Positions 22,883 through 29,321 of a DNA stretch of 46,283 bases are shown piece after piece (the stretch's first letter is position 1; each line of letters begins with the position of its first letter). The position numbers and the translations under genes were made by a program. The stretch comes from Aquibacillus sediminis (GTDB lineage: Bacteria > Bacillota > Bacilli > Bacillales > Amphibacillaceae), in the NCBI RefSeq assembly GCF_005870085.1, contig NZ_SZNM01000028.1, positions 1-46,283 of the forward strand. Direction: 5' to 3'. The notes beneath the pieces were generated by a model, which saw only the letters and a program-made list of their open reading frames with translations, searched no databases and was not told where the DNA came from.

Positions 22883-23947
22883 ATGTTGAAAACACCTGGT
22901 ATCTTTATTCAATTATGGTTATATGACAAGATGATTTATCAAAAATCTAAATTTAAAACTAAATACGATTTTGTGCCACTATGGGCACCTAAATGTCTAA
23001 AAGAAATAACTAAACTCAAAAAAATGGGTTGCTATAAAGAAAAAGAACAAAATGGTAATGAAATAAAGGTGAAAACAGATAAATTAGTTGTGGATGAAAT
23101 TTTGGATTTATGGCGTACTGTAGGATTAATAGAAAAAGTCGGACGTAGGGACCGTTTTTTTCATAAGATTGTTTGTGATTATCTCCCAGCTCATGAAGAT
23201 AAAAAAGAGAGCCTATTTGTTGAATGGGGATTTGGGTCTTCAAATTATCCCAAGGAAGTTAGAGAGGCTATTGATGAATATCGAAAAAATTTTAAACTTC
23301 TGCATAAACCGATTAAACACACTCACGCCCGCATAGAAGAAAACAGAAAGAAGGATATGGACAAGTTCTTTGTTCAACAAAGAAACAAATTCCGACGAAA
23401 CATTATTGAAATACAAAACAAAACACAAATGAATTTCGTTGAAGATTTTAAAGTATTAGAAGAAATTGATCTTAAAGAGTTGAAAGAAATGCATGATCAA
23501 GCTGAGAGGAAATATGATAACTGGTTGAGTATGCAAAATGAGATAGTCAGAATGCAAAACGAAACTAATATCGTATTAGTTGAAGACATTAATAGACTAG
23601 ACCAAATAAGTTATAGTGATTTAGTTGGCCTATACGAAGTTTGCGAGTCCACATATTATTGGTGGGAGGAAGAAAAAAGAAAGGAAGCAAAAGAAGAACA
23701 AAGGATAAAAAGAGAAGAAGAAAAACGATTAGAACAAGAGAAGAAGAAAAAAGCTATAGAAAAAGAGAAAATGGAAAAAACAAAGGAAAAACTAATAAGT
23801 AGAATTAAACAAATGCGCAGCGAAAAAGATTTAACTTATTCTGTCGGCGTTAACGATTTATATAAAAGTGATTTATCTACTGTTAGACGGATTTATCAAG
23901 AAACAATAGGGGATTACGAATATCATAAACAATTATCTTTATTCTGA
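22883..23947 (+). CDS. Hypothetical protein with three internal repeats and coiled coil
   Basis: About 354 residues if ATG 22883 is used; the open frame extends back to 22805 through REP sequence. No domain is recognised. The N-terminal 115 residues are globular (LKTPGIFIQLWLYDKMIYQK), and YPKEVREAIDEYRKNFKLLH begins a helical part. Three related segments of about 35 residues follow, each preceded by a basic helix: NFVEDFKVLEEIDLKELKEM, VLVEDINRLDQISYSDLVGL and YSVGVNDLYKSDLSTVRRIY. A Glu/Lys coiled coil (about 275-320) lies between the second and third. No good ribosome site is present before 22883, so the native 5' end may have been lost when the REP arrived. Function unknown. Confidence 0.6.
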   Translation: MLKTPGIFIQLWLYDKMIYQKSKFKTKYDFVPLWAPKCLKEITKLKKMGCYKEKEQNGNEIKVKTDKLVVDEILDLWRTVGLIEKVGRRDRFFHKIVCDYLPAHEDKKESLFVEWGFGSSNYPKEVREAIDEYRKNFKLLHKPIKHTHARIEENRKKDMDKFFVQQRNKFRRNIIEIQNKTQMNFVEDFKVLEEIDLKELKEMHDQAERKYDNWLSMQNEIVRMQNETNIVLVEDINRLDQISYSDLVGLYEVCESTYYWWEEEKRKEAKEEQRIKREEEKRLEQEKKKKAIEKEKMEKTKEKLISRIKQMRSEKDLTYSVGVNDLYKSDLSTVRRIYQETIGDYEYHKQLSLF

Positions 23948-24145
23948 ATTAGATCCAACCGTAATGATTAGGGAACGATTAGAAGGGTGGATTTAATCAA
24001 AATCCACCTAGAAACTCAAAAGACCCACCGTGGTCTGGTTCGGTGAGAGGCATGGTGGTTTCTGAGGTCGGGAGCACTAATACTAATACATCATTCTGTC
24101 CTTCGTACGTGGTCATTTGTATTCCCAAGGGGTCTGACCCCTATA
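23948..24145. other. Intergenic with inserted REP
   Basis: It holds only a REP (24099-24148) that interrupts a toxin gene, and a short flank with no gene. Confidence 0.5.
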
Positions 24146-24148
24146 TCA
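24099..24148. repeat. REP element inside a holin-like toxin gene
   Basis: Hairpin A region GTCCTTCGTACGTGGTC, spacer ATTTGTATTCCCAA, core GGGGTCTGACCCC at 24129-24141, then TATATCA. The coding sequence of the toxin stops where the REP begins, and TGA is contributed at the junction. Confidence 0.85.
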
Positions 24149-24196
24149 AAAAATACCAAATTGAAATAGCATTTTCATTGCTTCATATGCCACCAT
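24146..24196 (-). pseudogene. Holin-like type I toxin, C-terminus removed by a REP
   Basis: From ATG 24196 the minus strand reads MVAYEAMKMLFQFGIF and then TGA inside the REP. This is the N-terminal half of the holin-like toxin family, complementary in content to the C-terminal half preserved at 1662-1748 (MFLQFGILAATL). The long leader upstream (GCGGATGGGCGGTTGGTACC, AACTACATAAAGCGG) matches the leader of the intact toxin at 28198-28302, which confirms the identity. Confidence 0.8.
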
Positions 24197-24305
24197 GTTG
24201 CACGCCCCCTCTCTTACAGGGAGGTACCAACCGCCCATCCGCTTTATGTAGTTGCTTAAACTGATTTTAGCAAGGACGAACATAAATACATATAATAACC
24301 CAAAG

Positions 24306-24346
24306 AGGAGAGTCGATCATTTCATTTGATTGACTCTCCTTTTCAT
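24306..24346. terminator. Hairpin AGGAGAGTC/GACTCTCCT
   Basis: AGGAGAGTC (24306-24314) pairs with GACTCTCCT (24332-24340), followed by TTTTC. The same hairpin with a similar tail occurs at 28408-28450 and 30944-30999, so it is a repeated unit associated with toxin leaders and REPs as well as a possible plus-strand terminator. Confidence 0.65.
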
Positions 24347-24410
24347 TTTATTCTATGAATCTTTTGTTGGTGGACACATGGCACTAGGAAAACATAATAG
24401 CACTTATAAA

Positions 24411-24463
24411 CCGTCCTTCCATCGTGGACATTTGTGTTTTTAGGGGGTCTGACCCCTATATCG
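24411..24463. repeat. REP element (two-hairpin form)
   Basis: GTCCTTCCATCGTGGAC, spacer ATTTGTGTTTTTA, core GGGGTCTGACCCC at 24444-24456, then TATATCGC. A clean example of the two-hairpin consensus. Confidence 0.9.
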
Positions 24464-24612
24464 CAATGTATATCGCAATGAAATTTGCCCTTACCCATCA
24501 CTTTTTATCGGATATCAGCTGTTACGGTGCATTCATGCCCCCCTGTATTGCATATGCCGCCACTCGTACAAAAGAAAATGCACTGACTTAAGCGCATTTT
24601 CTTAATAGAAAT

Positions 24613-25350
24613 TTATTTAACTTTTTTAAGATCGTAAATTTCATAGATTCCTTTATCATCCAAGTCATCCCCAAAATAGTCATACCATTCTTCTGTACGA
24701 GGTAATAAAGCTTCTTCTCTCACTGTATTATCATTAGGGTACATACCAACACTAGGTAGCCTTTTAGCTCTTATTGATTCATCCATAAGAATATCTTGTA
24801 AGTTAAATTCTATTAGGTCATAGTCAACAAACTCGTAAGACTCATCATATAATTTTAACTTTACTTCTGTTCCTACAATCTCACCTTCGACTTTATCTTC
24901 AAGTAACCTATTATTGATTACCCCTTGAGTCCCTTTAATAAGAACTTGTTCATCTTCATAAACTATTTCTTCAAGTGAAATCGTCATTTCATTTTGATAG
25001 TCATTAGCTTCCCAAGAATAGTTCCAATCCCCCAATAAAAGGTCCTCCAAGAAGGTATTATCATTCACAATATCAGCAGACATCGAATCTGAATTATAAT
25101 TTACTTTTGCTCCTAGCATTTCTGCTGATGCTCTTAATGGAACATAAGTCTTTCCTTCATGATACCATGTTGGTTGTTCAACAGTTTCTCCATTAACAGT
25201 TAAACCAACTCTTTCCTTATGGATGTCAAGGCTTTCAACAGTTGCAGCATTACCTCTTGGGGTTTTATATTGATTAATTACTGCTGCAGATACAACCCCT
25301 GTAGTGAGTAGCACTAGAATAATAACACTGAATAAAATCTTCCATTTCAT
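24613..25350 (-). CDS. Secreted protein with copper-amine-oxidase-N (stalk) domain
   Basis: A 245-residue protein. An N-terminal signal peptide or anchor (KILFSVIILVLLTTGVVSAA) is followed by a Cu_amine_oxidN1/stalk domain: LTVNGETVEQPTWYHEGKTY, VPLRASAEMLGAKVNYNSDS. This domain is a non-catalytic extracellular module common in Firmicutes. The C-terminal 150 residues (DWNYSWEANDYQNEMTISLE onward) are beta-rich and unrecognised. GGGGAGGA fits ATG 25350 better than ATG 25356. It stands alone, and its stop lies next to a repeat-rich stretch. Confidence 0.8.
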   Translation of the reverse strand: MKWKILFSVIILVLLTTGVVSAAVINQYKTPRGNAATVESLDIHKERVGLTVNGETVEQPTWYHEGKTYVPLRASAEMLGAKVNYNSDSMSADIVNDNTFLEDLLLGDWNYSWEANDYQNEMTISLEEIVYEDEQVLIKGTQGVINNRLLEDKVEGEIVGTEVKLKLYDESYEFVDYDLIEFNLQDILMDESIRAKRLPSVGMYPNDNTVREEALLPRTEEWYDYFGDDLDDKGIYEIYDLKKVK

Positions 25351-25356
25351 TTCCAT

Positions 25357-25578
25357 TCCTCCCCAATATGTTTATGTTACGACTGTATTTAAGTATAAAG
25401 GATTACTAGTTAAGAATAAAGTGATTTTTTAAAAAAATCATTATAATTAGAATATTACAATTATTTCGATTTATAATACTTGTTTGTCTTTAAACTATTT
25501 TAAAATCTCCTTTACGAAAATGAAGAGCATTATCTATACCTAACTTAAATAATTCCTCACCTCAAACTATGTAATTAA
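25357..25578. other. Upstream region of the stalk-domain gene
   Basis: AT-rich, no credible gene and no member of the repeat families. Confidence 0.4.
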
Positions 25579-25791
25579 AACTCCTATGCCTATCAACTAG
25601 AAGGGGATCCAGACAGAACATTTACTGACGTCCCGAAAGATCATGCATTTTACAATTATATTTCCATCCTAGCGGCTAATAAAATTACCACTGGGATGGG
25701 CAATGGAACCTTTGCACCAAATGACAAGGTTTCAAGATTCAACTTTTCTGTTTTTATGGCTAGAACGATGAATGAAAAATTCAAGGAATAA
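25579..25791 (+). pseudogene. SLH-domain fragment of an S-layer-type protein
   Basis: The plus frame reads TFTDVPKDHAFYNYISILAA, NKITTGMGNGTFAPNDKVSR and FNFSVFMARTMNEKF before TAA at 25789-25791, one complete SLH repeat (FTDV...YI..LA...I..G...G.F.P...V.R..). No start codon or upstream coding sequence is present, so only the C-terminal end of a surface-anchored protein remains. SLH domains bind pyruvylated cell-wall polymers. Confidence 0.85.
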
Positions 25792-25883
25792 GTGGAATTT
25801 TACGTTAGACGACAATTTGTAAGTGACAAGCACCTAAATCATCCTACATGAAAAGCAGTTATACCGGCAAGTTACCAATCCTA

Positions 25884-25938
25884 AAGAAGTAATCACCTTA
25901 CTCCTTTGATTGGAGCGGAAGGGGATTACTTCTTTTTC
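25884..25938 (+). terminator. Antitoxin-RNA terminator and toxin end, remnant
   Basis: AAGAAGTAATC (25884-25894) pairs with GATTACTTCTT (25924-25934), followed by TTTC. This equals the terminator of the type I antitoxin RNAs at 1926-1970 and 28160-28210. On the minus strand the toxin tail VVAVTNRRQQKKK and stop is still readable just beyond it (to about 25965). Confidence 0.6.
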
Positions 25939-25983
25939 TGTTGGCGACGATTGGTGACTGCTACAACTTTTAAATTTCATTTC

Positions 25984-26090
25984 TGTGACTATATAATATG
26001 TTTAACTCAAGTCACTTTCTCATTCCTATCCCCTTTCTAGCCAATCACCATAATCGTCTAACTTTATAACTTCAGCGAGATTATGGATTT
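25984..26090 (-). repeat. Duplicate of the DUF2442 gene end
   Basis: Nearly the same as 5131-5232, including the non-coding flank (ACTATATAATA...AGTCACTTTCTC) and the codons for AEVIKLDDYGDWLER. It forms the 3' end of the chimeric yifB copy 2. The junction lies in a short stretch common to both genes (TGGATTTC-TTA). Confidence 0.85.
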
Positions 26091-27195
26091 CTTTAGGACT
26101 ACATGTACAATAGCGATGTTTGGCACCATGATAGCCACATGGACAAGGATTCATCGCAGAAATTAATTGAAAATGGGCTGGATAGGTTACTGTTCCTCGT
26201 GCTCGACTAATGTGAACCAGGCCACTTTCCAACGGCTCACGCAGCATGTCTAACGTTTTTTTGGTGAATTCAGGTAACTCATCGAGAAATAGGACGCCGT
26301 TATGAGCAAGGGACGCCTCACCCGGTTTTGGATTCGAACCACCGCCAACAAGCGCGACATAGGAGGAAGAATGGTGTGGCGAGCGAAATGGGGCTGTTCC
26401 TCTAGGTGGGGGCGTACTGTTCGTCATTTGGTAGACACTTACCATTTCTAAATATTGCTGATCCGTTAATGTCGGCAATATTGTTGAAAAACTTTCCGCT
26501 AGCATGGTTTTGCCACATCCAGGTGGTCCTGACATAAACAAATGGTGTCCACCAGCAGCGGCAATCGTCAACGCTCGCTTGGCGCGTTCATGGCCGATTA
26601 CATGGGAAAAATCGTGTTCGGATGGTGGAGCATTTTGCTCTGCAACGACATGAGGACGCTCATCTTCTGCAAAAGACAAAGATAGTTGCCCCTCTAAATG
26701 TGCTACACAGTCATTAAGATGATGAATCGGGAACAGATCAAGAGACGGGATGTTTGCTAGAGGTAATTCTAAGGAGGATGGCAAATAAAGCCGCTTAAAT
26801 CCCAGTTTAGTTGCAGCTAACACACTTGGCAGCAAGCCATCTACCGATTGGATGGTACCATCTAAACGCAGTGATCCAACAAACGCTGTATCCGCATCAA
26901 ACTCCACATCAAGTTTTTCTTCTTCCTTTAAAATCCCTAATGCGATCGCAATATCGAAAAAAGGTCCTGCTTTCTTCTGCTCTGGTGGGGACAGTTGCAC
27001 AATCACGCGTTGCTCCGACACATCACAGCCCATCGTGATCAACGTACTCATCACCCGCTCCCGAGACTCCCTTACAGCTAAATCCGGCAACCCAATAATC
27101 GTAAAGGCTGGTGGTCCTTCCATCACATGCACCTCCACCTGGATCCGATAGCCTTCCATTCCGAGCAGGCCAATACTTGATATACTTGTAACCAT
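26026..27195 (-). CDS. YifB/ComM family ATPase, copy 2, chimeric and lacking the C-terminal domain
   Basis: A 389-residue protein. Residues 1 to about 369 are nearly identical to copy 1, with the ChlI domain, Walker A GPPGCGKT, Walker B VLFLDEL and the four Cys loop ending YCTCSPKEI. It then switches to HNLAEVIKLDDYGDWLERG, which is the tail of the DUF2442 protein encoded at 5165-5473. The whole Mg_chelatase_C domain (sensor 2 side of the AAA+ module) is missing, so ATPase or hexamer function is doubtful. Start ATG 27195 has AGGAG upstream as in copy 1, and the transposase gene ends 11 bases before it. Non-functional duplicate is the simplest view; a dominant-negative subunit is possible. Confidence 0.85.
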   Translation of the reverse strand: MVTSISSIGLLGMEGYRIQVEVHVMEGPPAFTIIGLPDLAVRESRERVMSTLITMGCDVSEQRVIVQLSPPEQKKAGPFFDIAIALGILKEEEKLDVEFDADTAFVGSLRLDGTIQSVDGLLPSVLAATKLGFKRLYLPSSLELPLANIPSLDLFPIHHLNDCVAHLEGQLSLSFAEDERPHVVAEQNAPPSEHDFSHVIGHERAKRALTIAAAGGHHLFMSGPPGCGKTMLAESFSTILPTLTDQQYLEMVSVYQMTNSTPPPRGTAPFRSPHHSSSYVALVGGGSNPKPGEASLAHNGVLFLDELPEFTKKTLDMLREPLESGLVHISRARGTVTYPAHFQLISAMNPCPCGYHGAKHRYCTCSPKEIHNLAEVIKLDDYGDWLERG

Positions 27196-27206
27196 CCTAC
27201 ACACTC

Positions 27207-27779
27207 CTATCCTTTATTTACGTTTACATACTTATTTTCCTGTTGCACTTTGACTTGTAGAAACTTTTGATAATTGTCGATTTTCGGTTCGGGGAAAAAA
27301 GTGAAAATTCGCTCCGTAGTAACGAGCGTACTGTTTGTAGGTTGTACATAATGGAAATAACTGCTCCACTTATAATCTTCTAAACACGTTACCATATTGG
27401 CACGAATCGGGTTCAAATGGATGTATTTGTTCACTTCTAATTCATATTCAACTGTCGTTAACAACTCAGAACCATAGCGGCTTTCGAACACATGGCCTGA
27501 AAAGTGATATTTTTGGTTAAAATAGGTGGCATAATGAGAATGGACATGTTTCATGATTTGACCTGTAGAGTGCTCGATCGTTTCCAGTTGAAGATGAATA
27601 TGGTTGGTCATGAGGCAATACGTATGAAGAATAAATGGCGTGCGCTCTTTCGCTTCTTCCAATAATCGGAGATATTCGCACCTGTCTTCGTCGTCATGAA
27701 ACAATGTCGTCCGATGAATCCCGCGACTAGTAATATGGAACCTTGCACCAGGGAACCAAACCCGTTTTTTCCTAGGCAA
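27207..27779 (-). CDS. REP-associated Y1 (HUH) transposase, RAYT (copy 2)
   Basis: A 190-residue protein starting at TTG 27779 after AAGGAGG. It has CLMTNHIHLQL (HUH) and VEYELEVNKYIHLNPIRANM (Tyr helix) like copy 1. The two proteins differ mainly in residues 45-80 (EEAKERTPFILHTYC, IKHVHSHYATYFNQ region) and in a loop near 145, while the catalytic parts are the same. So the pair is older than the yifB copies downstream, which are nearly identical, or yifB has been homogenised. The remnant at 1223-1302 resembles this copy more than copy 1. Confidence 0.93.
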   Translation of the reverse strand: MPRKKRVWFPGARFHITSRGIHRTTLFHDDEDRCEYLRLLEEAKERTPFILHTYCLMTNHIHLQLETIEHSTGQIMKHVHSHYATYFNQKYHFSGHVFESRYGSELLTTVEYELEVNKYIHLNPIRANMVTCLEDYKWSSYFHYVQPTNSTLVTTERIFTFFPEPKIDNYQKFLQVKVQQENKYVNVNKG

Positions 27780-28006
27780 AAGTAAACCTCCTTACAATTA
27801 TTATATTTTCTAGTTTGATATAATGTAATAAGAAAGAAAAAAGGAAGGAAACTTGTAGGTAGCAACACAACATGTAGGTATTTTTCTATATACACTAATT
27901 CGCCATAGAAACAAAATATCCTTCAATATTTTACAAAAACTTTTTTGGAGCTGCGCCTATTACCAGGAAGGAATAAGACAAGAAAAAAGACCATATTTCT
28001 TTTAAG

Positions 28007-28036
28007 TTGCTAAAGGAATCAATCATCATGTATAAT
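28007..28036 (+). promoter_or_regulatory. Promoter of second antisense RNA (TTGCTA-N18-TATAAT)
   Basis: TTGCTA at 28007-28012 and TATAAT at 28031-28036 with an 18-base spacer, pointing toward the toxin at 28198-28302. Confidence 0.5.
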
Positions 28037-28042
28037 TTATTT

Positions 28043-28210
28043 ATAAATAACGTAGTATAAAAAAGACCGAGCACTGCTGACAAATGACAACAATGCTCAG
28101 TCAACACAACTACATGCCGCAAGAAGAGCGGCTGACCAAAATAAGTAATACTTAGAAGAAAGTAACCTATCCTAACCTTTGGTCGGGCGGTGGACGGTTA
28201 CTTTTTTCTT
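28043..28210 (+). ncRNA. Antisense RNA antitoxin (second locus)
   Basis: Hairpins GAGCACTGCTGAC.../...ATGCTCAGTC and GCCGC/GCGGC are followed by a terminator AAGTAACC (28160-28167)/GGTTACTT (28196-28203) plus T-run. It overlaps the stop of the toxin on the other strand. Layout and sequence parallel the RNA at 1834-1970. Ends are inferred. Confidence 0.65.
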
Positions 28211-28302
28211 GTTTCTTTGACGATTTCTATAACCAATTTAAGCACATTGATAAGCAATAATGCTGTTGTTAGTGCAATAATTATTGCTTCATATGTCGTC
28301 AT
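28198..28302 (-). CDS. Putative holin-like type I toxin (second intact copy)
   Basis: A 34-residue peptide opening MTTYEAIIIALTTALLLINV and ending ETRKK, with one hydrophobic helix and a basic tail. ATG 28302 follows GGGAGGTGG, the same ribosome site as the copy at 2065. The leader carries CGGGAGATGGCCAACTGCCC and AACTACATAAAGCGG, shared with the truncated copy at 24146-24196. An extended -10 (TTGCTACAAT) near 28368-28377 on the minus strand may drive it. A membrane toxin held in check by the overlapping RNA is expected from the family. Confidence 0.75.
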   Translation of the reverse strand: MTTYEAIIIALTTALLLINVLKLVIEIVKETRKK

Positions 28303-28407
28303 TTTTCCACCTCCCTTCTGTCGGGAGATGGCCAACTGCCCATCCGCTTTATGTAGTTGATAGAATTAATTGTAGCAAGAACGAACTTAAAAATCTATTA
28401 TAATACA

Positions 28408-28450
28408 AAGGAGAGCCGATCATTTATCTAAGTGATTGACTCTCCTTTAC
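28408..28450. terminator. Hairpin GGAGAGCC/GACTCTCC
   Basis: A copy of the hairpin at 24306-24346 with one mismatch, followed by TTTAC. It lies upstream of the toxin leader and next to the REPs. Confidence 0.5.
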
Positions 28451-28478
28451 ATTTTATTTCTATAAGGTTCATGAACTG

Positions 28479-28527
28479 TCCATCATACGTGGACATTTGT
28501 GTTTTTAGGGGGTCTGACCCCTATATC
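28479..28527. repeat. REP element
   Basis: GTCCATCATACGTGGAC, spacer ATTTGTGTTTTTA, core GGGGTCTGACCCC at 28509-28521, then TATATCC. First of a tandem pair. Confidence 0.9.
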
Positions 28528-28540
28528 CCTATATCCCCGT

Positions 28541-28596
28541 CCACCCACCATGGAAAAAACATGCATTTGTCTTTTTAGGGGGTCTGACCCCTATGC
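28541..28596. repeat. REP element, second of a tandem pair
   Basis: GTCCACCCACCATGGA, spacer with TTTGTCTTTTTA, core GGGGTCTGACCCC at 28579-28591. Left part as in the REPs at 2292 and 3728. Its TAT-AG edge supplies the stop codon of the gene at 28591-28830. Confidence 0.9.
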
Positions 28597-28830
28597 CCCC
28601 TTATGCCCCCTAGCGTCTCTCAACTGTTCTAGGATATCGTCATTTGAAAATATTGCTTTTGTCATTCTCTTCTTTTGTTTCTCTGATATTGTACTTAAAC
28701 CATATACATCTTTCGCCTCTGAAAGAGAAAGTTCGAATGTTTTATTTTCTGTTTTAAACATATAGGTGTTTTCATCAATCTGGAAAGCTTCGAACACATT
28801 CCCGTCATCATTCTTTACATAAATCTTCAT
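28591..28830 (-). CDS. Small hypothetical protein with REP-derived stop
   Basis: A 79-residue protein, MKIYVKNDDGNVFEAFQIDE then YMFKTENKTFELSLSEAKDV, with no recognised domain. ATG 28830 has AAGGAGGGG upstream, so translation is likely. The last residues (GHKGA) and TAG come from REP-flanking sequence, showing that the native end was lost. Upstream lies the palindrome at 28881-28892. It could be a regulatory or antitoxin-type protein; nothing supports a firm call. Confidence 0.6.
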   Translation of the reverse strand: MKIYVKNDDGNVFEAFQIDENTYMFKTENKTFELSLSEAKDVYGLSTISEKQKKRMTKAIFSNDDILEQLRDARGHKGA

Positions 28831-28880
28831 GAAGGATACCCCTCCTTCTATTTATTATAACGGATAAGCTATATGATCTT

Positions 28881-28892
28881 TGATCTATATCA
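28881..28892. promoter_or_regulatory. Palindrome-like TGATCTATATCA
   Basis: Reverse complement of the inner 12 bases of the FNR-type palindrome at 3057-3070, located about 50 bases upstream of the gene starting at 28830. Possible shared operator; a chance match cannot be excluded. Confidence 0.3.
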
Positions 28893-29107
28893 TCATTATA
28901 AATGATTATTCCCCATAATACTAATGCTAAAATGAATACTTATAATTTAGCATATAACACCATCACCTATGAAATCATACTTTCTTCGAGCGTCGTATTA
29001 CCGCCATAACACGCCATCACCCTAACTTAAAAAAGTGCCTATTCGATAACAGAAGCAAAATGATTGGTAAATATATGGCAACATGAATACGTTAGGACTT
29101 ACTGATT

Positions 29108-29176
29108 GTCCTTCCTACATGGACATTTGTATTTACAAGGGGTCAGACTCCGATATCAGGGTCTGACCCCTATATT
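29108..29176. repeat. Double REP
   Basis: GTCCTTCCTACATGGAC, spacer ATTTGTATTTACAA, core GGGGTCAGACTCC (29139-29151), GATATC, then a second core AGGGTCTGACCCC (29158-29170) and TATATTGGG. Two cores in opposite asymmetry six bases apart, as in a compact BIME-like pair. Confidence 0.85.
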
Positions 29177-29321
29177 GGGATAGGAAATGCGAGAATGGAA
29201 TTACAGGCATGAGAATTTACAAACACAACTTTCATGATGTATTATACAATATACAATGAGATATCTGAAAATTCTAGGTATTTCTACAAGAATATAAAAC
29301 TTCTAGATGAGGTGTCTGATT

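Larger units (their letters stand above)
24197..24612. other. Intergenic: toxin leader, hairpin, REP
   Basis: It contains the leader and likely extended -10 promoter (TTGCTAAAAT on the minus strand near 24270) of the truncated toxin, the hairpin at 24306-24346, and a REP at 24411-24463. No other gene was seen. Confidence 0.6.
28831..29321. other. Intergenic with palindrome and REP pair
   Basis: It holds TGATCTATATCA (28881-28892) and a double REP (29108-29176). The middle part has no gene or recognised motif. Confidence 0.5.

Noticed and set aside
28479-28596. Closely spaced repeats suggesting a CRISPR array
   Set aside because: The repeats are palindromic REPs with no unique spacers of even length, occur singly elsewhere, and no cas gene is present.
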